Origin: Galeruca laticollis
Lineage: Eukaryota; Arthropoda; Insecta; Coleoptera; Chrysomelidae
Assembly: GCA_963921935.1 (NCBI GenBank)
Contig: OY998179.1
Coordinates: forward strand, 54,046,222-54,110,221
Length of the DNA: 64,000 nucleotides
Direction: 5' to 3'
Shown one piece after another: positions 54,786-64,000 of this stretch (positions are counted from its first letter, which is position 1; each line of letters begins with the position of its first letter). Below the pieces are notes generated by a model. That model had not been told where the DNA came from. It did no database searches and worked only from the letters and a program-made list of their open reading frames with translations. Both the position numbers and the translations under genes were made by a program.

Positions 54786-56901
54786 CATAAATAAATAAAT
54801 ATATATGTATATATTGCGATTGTTATATGATTTTCATATGACTTATGTATATATGACTAACCTTGAGCTGCTCTGTATATTGTTATGTTTCATGTCTTAA
54901 TGTCTTATGTTTTGATAAAGCTGGGGCATGTAGACTTTTTTCCCTTTGGGTTCAGGACGCCAATTTATAATTGAGTAGACAATTATTTTATTTTTAGTGC
55001 TAATTACATATTATATACTGTTATGAGTATTATGTTAATGAAATATTTCGAAAATATTACACTATTACCTTTATTTAATGAAGAATTAATGATTGAAATA
55101 AGCTATCTTGAATTAAATTTAATATGGATAGTTGATAAAAACACCAAATACTGCTAATATGTCTATTTAATGAAAATTATTTGATTGACCATTATACAAT
55201 AATTATACTTGTACCGCCACTGTCCATTATAAAATCATGCGCTCTGAAAATATATTCGCCGGAAACAATGACAGCGTCTGCGTACACTTTCAGCTGATGC
55301 AGTAGCAAGTAGAAATGTATCACTCACGGTCAATGACACATAAACGCTATATATGCAAGATTTTTAAATACACATAAAATAGAAATTATCAAATTACGAA
55401 TCAAGAAAATAGTACAATTGCATATACGTATTAATATAAGAGAGATGAAATAGTAATAATTATTGGGTGTTTATACATGCATTAATACGAAAAATGAAGG
55501 ATGAATGAAACTTACATATTACGTGAACAATAGTGAGATAAGATAAATGTTATAGGTGAGTAAACTTTCATTTTTTATTATAGATATAGATTAAAGTCCT
55601 TATTTATTCTTTAGTGAAAATTTTATATATATAGCATCTTAAAATGCTTAGGCCTATTGATGAAGAATTTTGATAGTTATTTGAAATGATATTTATTTAT
55701 CAATAGTTTATCTTTGGATCTAAAGTAATATATAAAATGCACAGACCTTCTGTCATTTCTTCTGTATAGCTATACAGATGCTGGTTTCTGGAGTCTCTGT
55801 ACTTTTTGAGGATTCCTTATTTTCAAGGAATACACCTTTCTGGGCGTTAAAACGTCTGTACTTTACTTTACACTTTGTGGAATCCTTTACACTTTGTGGA
55901 AACCTTTACACAAGCTGTTACTTCTCACCAAACTTACGCTCGACTCTCAATTGTTTCTCAAATCAAGAAAAATTTTCACACAGGAAGTTCAAAGCCAACT
56001 TGTTACTACTATTCACTCAGTAATTGTTTGTTTGGGCTTTTTTAATTGAGAATAATTAAATAGTTCTGTAAGAATATTTGGAGGATGATTAAAACGATAC
56101 ACCCATATTGTAATTATCTCAAATTTTTCATAATTTATCCTTTCACCTTATTACAATAACTCATTTTATTAATTTTACCCATTTTAGAGGCGTTCTTATA
56201 TTTACTAATTACATAGAATTTACAATCTAAAGAATCTAATATCGTATATGCGCTGTTCAACTTTAAATCTTCTATTTATTCTTTATTACTTTTACATATA
56301 CTATTAATTGTTTCGAAATTTGATTTTTCTATTTAACATTTTATTAGTTACCAACAAATTTATGTTGGCAGCAAATTCACTTTTTTACGTCACTTCCTTT
56401 TTGTTAGGCTTTATGAATCGTAGATTTAACTGACGTAAAGCTTGGCTGTGTTCCGTACGTCAAATAAATATCCATTCTTTTATACGTTCTCTCCTGATCA
56501 TGATTTTTAATTATAAGATATAAATATTGATTATCTGTTATTAATTATGTTACTAATTCGGTTTTCTTTTAGATATCAAGCTAAGGTAAGTTTCAAATTC
56601 CATCCATGTTCAGAATGTTCTTATATGTACACATTGACTTGACCTTGGATTATATTAATGAAGGTAATTCTTTAATTATTTGAACCATCCTTTTCTATTT
56701 TTATTTACTATCCCTTAATTGATCTGATCACATGATTTGTATAATATTTACGAATACAATAGCTTATTCCATTCAATCTCTTTAGGTAATTTCTGATTTC
56801 TCACAAGGTTGTGCCTACTGATACAACATACGTTATGTTATATTGTTTTCCTATCTTATGATATTAGCTCAATACCCACTAATCTCTTTGTTGCTTGTTA
56901 C

Positions 56902-56902
<1 letters not shown>
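54786..56902. other. No gene recognised
   Basis: Very AT-rich DNA. An 81-codon ORF at 55778-56023 is unsupported by any motif. No other feature is visible. Confidence 0.4.

Positions 56903-56954
<52 letters not shown>
56903..56954. repeat. (TA)n microsatellite
   Basis: About 25 uninterrupted TA repeats. It is immediately followed by a GC-richer segment (CATTCGCGGCGTGAAGTAGC) without an ORF. Confidence 0.95.
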
Positions 56955-56955
<1 letters not shown>

Positions 56956-58910
56956 TCGCGGCGTGAAGTAGCATCCGCCCATGTTAAAATCGCGATTGTA
57001 TCAACCTAAACACCAAGGTTCGCAGGGTCTCCGTATGCAGCGATATAGTAGCAGACTTATATATTCATAATACATCTTACGCACAAGCTGGCACCCTTCA
57101 GTATATATATCGAAGAACGGTATAGTATGGCGTCTGTATATGTATTTTTCTTGCAAAGTGGCAACCTGGCAGTGTTTCCGACCTCAGTTCTGGTTATAGA
57201 AAGCTTTCATATTGAAGATGAAGATTTCCATCCGTTTTCCTTCAATTTTTGTAGTTTTCATCGTCTGATACGGAGGATGTTAGTTATTGAATAAGATCTA
57301 CCGTTATTCATTGAAAAATCATATTCTCGTTCTAAATTTCACACAAATCAGATTTCGAGGCAGAATGAAACACTACTGGCGATAAAAAGGAATAATGCTG
57401 GCGGTGAAATTAACTCTAAAATCTGGAGAATTCTGAATTTCTGAAATTAAAGGGAAAATAAATTGGATTTTTGAAGACGGTGAAATTATTGCTGGCACAT
57501 ATAGGGTGTATCAACGATTACTGGATGGACGATAACTGCATCCTTATTTGATCTAAGGGAACAATGTTTCGAATTAACGATTATCGAGAATTGCGAGAAG
57601 GAAATAATGAAACTGGTTGCTGTATCAATGATCAATTTTTGCAGCTTTTAATTGGCGATGTAAACGTTCGATTAATCTGTTGCAAGAAAGATGCCAGCTT
57701 GTAGTAAATTTATGTTTTATCCCAGACAGTTTCAAGAAATATTCGAGAACATGAGATATTGATTGATATCCGGATCAGAAGGTTGCGTGTTCAAATTACG
57801 TTGGGTTCACCAATATAGGAATAATTACTTCCAAAATTTACAATGATAAAACACTTTCTTTTAGAACTCAAATACTTGTCATTATTACCGTTTACAGACT
57901 ATTGAATAATGATTGATAGAATAATAGGATATATAAGTTTAATCGCTAAACATCCATTTTTGTTATCAAAGTTCTATTTTCAAATCTAAGTTGCCACATC
58001 ATTGGTATACTAACTACATCAAGCACTATCAGAGTTTGAAGGTATCATAAATTGAAATCTCACAAAAATCTTGCACCGATTCGTTTTTTCTATTAAAACT
58101 ATAATTCGATTCGCAACTAGGGTGAATATGCTATTGAACATACTGAATAGAAATTGAGGTGTAGAAGGTGATACAGGAGTCATATTCATAAACTTTGGAC
58201 GCTATTATTATACGTAGCTCTCGTTGCGCCAGATTTATAGTACAGTCAATTTCAGCTAGAATCATGAATGGAAGAGGTTTGACCAGTATCACTGTGGTCT
58301 CGTTACCACTGTCTCTCTCACCCTGTTATTTGCTAGTTCATTTTATAGGTGAGGTAAATTCATTTGACAGAAATTAGCTGTATTGGGTAAGGCAGGGTAT
58401 AAACTCTGAACAACATCTCATAGTATTAAGAGTTCTAAAGTTTGCTATCACGTTGCGATGATAACTCTCGAATTTTCTTGGCTGCAAACATGCCTGAGAA
58501 GTTAAATACAGGAGCTAGTGTCATTACCAATATATAATTCTGTATAAGGTATAGATATGACAGAAGATGTTCCACATCGTTGAACTATGTATTGAATGGA
58601 TTAGAAATACTGATAAAGTACAAGTATTTGATAATTCCAAGCAAATAGTGGCAGATTCAAACGTTAAACTGAGAATCCAAAGATAATTGAAAATATTTCA
58701 ATCACAAAAATGAGTGAAAAAATTTGAATCACCAGAAAAATATTCTGCGAAATGTTACTTTCGAAATGCTACGGTTATTTCTGCTGAAAATATTGTTCCA
58801 GTAGTGAATGCTTAGACAGTATATATAATACGTTGCTCTATGTATAAATATACCTAACATTATTAACATTGTCCCATACATATATATTATTATTGTTGCA
58901 TTAGATCATT
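56955..58910. other. No gene recognised
   Basis: No domain-bearing ORF, repeat or RNA gene was recognised. It could be host intergenic or intronic DNA. Confidence 0.4.
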
Positions 58911-61262
58911 GGTTCCCAACGGGGGCGATACCGCCCCCCTGTGGGCGCTGCAGCCTTTTAGGGGGGCGGTAGGGGATTCAGAAGCAAATAATAAGCAGTC
59001 AAGAGGAATGGTGAAATGAAAATGATTTACCAAGGTTTATTAAGCAGTTTTAATTTAGAATTAATAATAATACTAATAATTATAATAATTTCTTTTAGTT
59101 CAGAATAGAAGTATTTGACTTGTCCTGGCACGTTGATAAGCGAACGCGTGATGTTCATGAAAAAATAACATGTTCCGACATGTTCGCACAAAGACAAGTT
59201 GAATCATGCACGAAATGAAACGTATAAAAGCAACAGCTCTACGAATTTTTTGTTAGTTAGTTGTATGTGATTGGCCGCGATATATAGTCGTGAATCATAA
59301 GCTCTGCCGTAGTAAATAATCGTGAGTGGTGTGTCATTTTATAAACATTACTATCTATAAATCTATTGAGAATTTAATTTTCGTATGAAAATGGCTGAAT
59401 CTACTTCTAAATTAAAAAAGAAATGCCGGCAATACAGTATTGAATATTTAAAATATGGATTTGCGGATTCTTCTACAAACAAATTATTACCTATGTGTTT
59501 AATTTGCCGAGAAGTTTCATCAGATGAAGCTATGAAACCTTCTAGGCTACAAGAGCATTTACATGAAATGCATCCTGATAATAAGAACAAAGATATATTA
59601 TTTTTTCAACAACTCGAAAAACAATATCAAACCTTTTTGCATAGTCTTCTAAACGAGACGATGATGGGCTACGAGCCCCATATAACGTTTCATTGTTAAT
59701 CGCAAAGTCAGGAAAACCACACACCATTGGCAAGGAATTAATTTTGCCGGCAGTAGAAGAGATATTAAAAACTGTTCTCCATCATAAGACACCATTTGAT
59801 ATCATTAAAAAAATTCCTCTCAGTAATAATTCAGTGCAAAGAAGAATAGATGAAACGGCAAATATCATTATGCGATTACTTAAAGATTTGCAAATTTTCC
59901 ATTCAACTCGATGAATCAACTCTACCAAGTAACGAAGCTCTACTCTTATCATACGTACGATTTATAAAAGAAGAAAAAAATCATCAAGAGTTATTATTTG
60001 CTAAGAATTTGGAATCTGATACAAAGGGACATTCTATATTTAATATCACGCAAAAAATTTTTCAAGAGATAGAAATTCCTATTAGCAATATTTTGTCTGC
60101 TGCTACTGATGGTGCTCCAGCAATGACCGGGCGTCATAAGGGTTTTATAGCACATTTGAGAAAAGCAGTGCCAATGTACTCACTGTACATTGTATTATTC
60201 ACCGTCAGCATTTGGCTGCAAAAAAATTAAATGAACGTCTGCATGCGTCCCTCAATAACGTTATTAAAGCAATCAATATCATTAGAAGCAATTCATTGAA
60301 TGATCGTTTGATTCATAAGCTTTGCAATGAAAATGATGACGACTACATTCGCTTGCTGCTGCACACAGAAGTACGTTGGCTGTCTAAAGGTGTTTGTCTG
60401 AATCGCTTTTTCAATCTATTTGACTCAGTGTTGGAATTTTTTGAAGAAAACGAACAATTGCGCGAAAACCTGATTACGTCAAAAAATGAGATCGCTTATT
60501 TGACTGACCTGTTTAAAGTATTTAATCAAGTTAATCTACAATTGCAAGGTGATGATTCAAATTTATTTAAAACTAAAAACGTCATATCTGCTTTTGCAGG
60601 AAAACTTCTTATATTCAAAAGAAATCTTGGTAGAGGTGAGTACAACCATTTTCCCATATTATCAACAGTGTCTGCAAAACCGGAAAATTAACTTACATAC
60701 TGCCACCACTTGGAAGTTCTTCATGTTGATTTTACAGAGCGTTTCCAAGATATTTCAAACATGGAAATACCAAGTTGGGTTATAGATCCTTTCGCAAACA
60801 CCGATACTGAAGGCTCATCAAATTTGAAAGAGGAGCTATTAGAACTCACAACTAACGAAGAACTGAGAGTAAAATTCAAACAAGGATATCAAGAGTTCTG
60901 GCTTCAAAAACCAATACCAGTTCTCTATCATGGATTGTGGACAATAGTACAGAAGTTGTTAATTGCATTTCCTTCGTCCTATATGGCTGAGCGTGCATTC
61001 AGTGCAGTAACTGATTTGCTGTCAAAGAAGAGGAACAGACTACACATCACTGAACGTGGCGATCTGCGATTGATGTTAACGAAATTGGAACCCGATATTA
61101 ACAAACTGGTAATACTCCACCAGCCTCAACCGTCTCATTGATTTTTTCTTTATCATTAATTTTGTATTTCTTATTGTATTGCATTTCCTATTTCTATTGT
61201 GATTGTATTTCTTATTGATTCTGTGTTTATATTTAGAAGTGTAGTAAACAATCTGCTAGCGA
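58911..61262 (+). mobile_element. hAT-type DNA transposon, 3' end missing
   Basis: The left end reads TCATTGGTTCCCAACGGGGG, close to the CAGTGGTTCCCAA-type ends of hAT elements. A GGGGGCG-ATA-CCGCCCCC hairpin and a second GC-rich stretch (GGGGGGCGGTAGGGG) follow. A broken transposase fills the interior. The expected inverse end is not found before the BEL/Pao relic that begins about 61272, so the 3' end is truncated. Confidence 0.7.
59385..61141 (+). pseudogene. hAT transposase (ZBED5/SCAND3-like), broken
   Basis: At least three frameshifts (near 59690, 59900 and 60210) and a stop near 60690 interrupt the frame. The N-terminal CRQYSIEYLKYGF and CLICREVSSDEA...HLHEMHP match a BED-type finger. 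Next are SIQLDESTLPSNEALLLSYV (first catalytic aspartate) and ILSAATDGAPAMTGRHKGF (second). LLHTEVRWLSKGVCLNRFF is highly conserved in this family. The C-terminal PSSYMAERAFSAVTDLLSKK is the hAT dimerisation domain. Such proteins excise and reinsert the element; related sequences have been domesticated in animals, but this copy is not intact. Confidence 0.85.
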
Positions 61263-61271
61263 AATATTAGT

Positions 61272-62910
61272 TTAGTGGGTCCACTTATTGGGATCGATTT
61301 TAAAATCAGGCAGAGGATCACAAATTTTGTCTAAGACTAGAGCATCAAAATTAAAAATAGGAAAGTCCCTAGTATGTGGAAAAATTGAAAGGACAACTTT
61401 TCCAGTCTGCAACTTAGAGTTCATAGAGGCGAGACCATCAACTTCAAGGACACATTGAGACTGAGGAATACCTAAACTGTTTAATCCTTCACGGGTAATA
61501 AAAGAAGTTTGCCTGCCGCAAACTAAAATATCTCTTAATGGTCGCCTACTACACTTATTATCAAGGGCGTCAACCACAGTTGTGGATAACTAAACTCCCT
61601 TTCCAACAGGGGATTGGAGTCCAAATAAACTAGTGGTACTTGATTGACTTGAAGACGGAAGGTTCAGGTTCAAATTAGGTTGGTAGAATATGTGATTGGT
61701 GTATCGAAATGCAATAGAGTATGATGAGTCTTTGATATGCAAGTCCGACAAGTATACTTGGAGCGACAGGAACGAAGATCGTGAGAGGAACTCAAACAAT
61801 TAAAGCATATATGTGATTGTTTGCAAAAACGATGCCTTTCTGGAGGACTTTTACTTAAAAATTGATCACATTTGTAAATAGTATGGTTTTCTTTGCATAA
61901 AATACAATGTTGATTAGAAAAATTAGTAACTAACAAAGTTGAAGAAGAAGAAGAAGAGTTTTACAGGAAACTTTTGAAAATAAGGGTGGATCTTTCGATC
62001 GGAAATATTTCGATGAAGAAACATTTAAATTACTGTAGGCGTTCAACTTGGTTTTTAAAAATGCAATCAAGCTTGTGAATGTGGGGATCTCTGCAGATTT
62101 ATGTTCCATTTCAAAGAGACGTGCGATTTCTGGAGTTAATCTAGAATATAACATATTAAATATAATGAAGTCCCACTCATCTGTAGGTAAACCGATCACT
62201 TGGAGAGCAGAAATATTTTAAAAAAATGTATCAATAAGTTTAGACAATGTTTCAGCAGTAAACATATTCAATTTTGTGGCCTGTTCAAGGGTATCTCAAT
62301 GGGCTTTGGCACAACGTCTTTGATTGGTATATCGCTTGGTAATAAGGTCGTAAGCAATATCATATTTATCGGCAGTAATATCCAAATTACGAATTAAACC
62401 TAGAGGCGGACCTTCTAACGACGCTTTTAAATACTCTAGTTTTTCCACATCTGACATAGATTGGTTGTTGTGGACGAGAGAATAAAATAAATCTAAGAAC
62501 GATGCGAATTCCTTTACATCGCCTAAGAATTTGGGAAGATCAATTTTTAATAATCGGATATTCGAATTAGTTTTTGAAAGAGCACTAGTATTAGCAGTAG
62601 ATTGGGAACTGGAAATGTCGAAAAGCTAGGAACATGTTAGTTTGGTTTGAAAATACTGCGATAAAAAAGCTACACGAATTTGGTCTTTATCTTCGAGGTC
62701 TGGTGGATGTGCAAGCGCTATCAATTTGGCAATCACTGAATCATGATGTTTTACAAAAGTATCACGAATTGACTCTAGTTCAGTTGCTCGAATTTGTAAA
62801 AGAGGAAGAACGGACTTGTCAGTCTTACTTTTATTGGCTAAACCGCTCAATATTTGAAGATCATTTAAGGCGGCTTTACCATGAAAACGATACTGTTGGA
62901 CTCTATCCAT
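61272..62910 (-). pseudogene. BEL/Pao LTR-retrotransposon gag and protease region, decayed
   Basis: On the minus strand from 62910: MDRVQQYRFHGKAALNDLQI and a helical N-terminus. Then KIDLPKFLGDVKEFASFLDL and EKLEYLKASLEGPPLGLIRN, the DUF1759 region of BEL/Pao gag. Next GLPTDEWDFIIFNMLYSRLT and HICFNCLSSSHDLRSC (zinc knuckle). The DUF1758 protease-like part reads ILVCGRQTSFITREGLNSLG, where the aspartate of the expected D-S-G-S-Q-like site is lost. Several stops and frameshifts are present. Reverse transcriptase, RNase H and integrase would lie to the left but are absent. No LTR was identified. Confidence 0.8.
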
Positions 62911-64000
62911 TGTAAATAGAATAAACAGAAATATCGAAGCAAAGGAAGCAAATTTTCAATAAAATGTTGCGAATGAATTGGATCAAATTTCAAATGATAT
63001 TGTACAAACTACCGGTTACTAACTGTAAAATTTGGAATAAACAAATGATTTAATAGAATAGCGAAAAGTATAGAAAAAGTAAAGTAAAAAATAAGCAATC
63101 ACCATGAAATTGAAAAGTTGATAAAAACGCGCAGATGGCAAAAGGATAATTAAATAGAAGTATAGCGAAAATTTTTTGAATTATCACTCATACTAATTGA
63201 CCAGAGAATATATGGGCTCACCCTGTATAAAATTGCACAAAATAATAGCAGAACGAGAAAACAAATGAAAACTATTGAGTAATTAATCAAAGAAAAACAC
63301 GTCTGTTCAAATCTCCGTTTGGAAATTATAAAAATTTTCAATAATCAAAGGACCAGTTTTTGTTCGGTATGCTGGCTACACTATCAAGAAAATCAGGTAC
63401 AATGTCTTCAAGGTTACTCACTTCTGAAATAAAGTAGATCGATTTAAAAATTATTGAAAAGAATCAAAAATAAGCCAACGTACATTTATAATGAAAGTTT
63501 TTTTATTAAATGAGAGTACTAAAAGTGCCTTTTTTCTAGGCTAAAAAAAATAACTATCCAGGCTAAGAAGGACCAATGTTCGGGACGATAGCAATTTCTC
63601 TATCGTTTTAAATTTCAATTGAGGTGAACTGTAATTTTCATTAATAGTAATTAGTTGAAGGCTGACATTTTACTTTTTACTCATTCCTGTCGGAGATTAA
63701 CCGGCCGGCGTTGTATAGCGATGTCGCTTCAATCACACACCGTTGTACTCTAGCGCGCGGTGATTGTCTTACTGCTACGATAATTTACACACACTCGGTA
63801 CGAAACTTTGACGAGGTGAAAATGTCAATGTTGCGCGGTTGAATTTCAATCACGAACACCTCTCAAAGTTAATATTTCAATTTTCTGTATTTCACTTAAT
63901 TTTTGCACCATATTGAATCCATTTTGTTGATTTAAAAAAATAATAAATACTTAATTAAATTAAGCTTGTGCTTCAGGATAATTACAACTGTCAATATTGC
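62911..64000. other. No gene recognised
   Basis: This may include leader or LTR sequence of the BEL/Pao element, but no primer-binding site or matching LTR could be identified. A GC-richer segment (about 63690-63840) contains CCGGCCGGCG and TAGCGCGCGG without an ORF. Confidence 0.35.

Noticed and set aside
1..64000. CRISPR arrays, rRNA genes, bacterial operons
   Set aside because: The repeats seen are direct tandem arrays or transposon ends without regular spacers, and coding sequences have introns and eukaryotic transposon families.

Overview
The window is AT-rich eukaryotic DNA, most likely from an insect. Introns of about 57-61 bp, a DUF4806-type gene, Penelope-like, BEL/Pao, piggyBac, pogo and hAT elements, and a (CCTAA)n-tailed LINE all fit an arthropod. 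I cannot name the order or species. No bacterial features, CRISPR arrays or rRNA were seen. Nearly everything recognisable is mobile DNA. The only candidate host gene is a DUF4806-type gene, and a large element splits one of its exons.

Centre (19578-37498): a 17.9 kb, almost perfectly palindromic Polinton/Maverick-like element. It has 5'-AG...CT-3' ends and a 6-bp target duplication (AAGATA). Each arm of about 8.87 kb reads outward from a unique 188-bp spacer. An arm carries an intronless secreted matrix metalloproteinase (MMP), a promoter-like repeat block, and a three-exon, 1266-residue protein-primed-type DNA polymerase B. Integrase, packaging ATPase, capsid and maturation protease genes were not seen. 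The arms differ at a handful of sites, including a 1-bp deletion that breaks the left polymerase. Removing the element and one copy of the duplication restores an open exon of the DUF4806 gene, which argues for a real insertion rather than an assembly fold-back. The layout resembles a copy-back (defective-interfering-like) derivative of a virus-like transposon.

Left (1-19577): Penelope-like family 1 copies whose 3' tails are arrays of a unit of about 175 bp. One copy is split by a 2.6 kb long-inverted-repeat transposon carrying a cysteine-rich CXC ORF. Next come fragments of Penelope-like family 2, an ORF1-only LINE with an 18-bp target duplication, a Tc1/mariner-like relic, a 2.7 kb pogo element with a broken transposase, and a truncated non-LTR reverse transcriptase.

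Right (37499-64000): the remaining DUF4806 exons, an AACGTT-rich array, an RNase H-bearing LINE fused to a piggyBac relic, more family 1 tails, a second RNase H LINE nested in a family 2 Penelope copy, a small fold-back repeat, a TA microsatellite, a decayed hAT transposase, and a decayed BEL/Pao gag-protease. Long stretches (42.1-42.9, 44.3-45.3, 49.3-51.1, 52.2-54.2, 54.8-58.9 and 62.9-64 kb) hold nothing I can identify.
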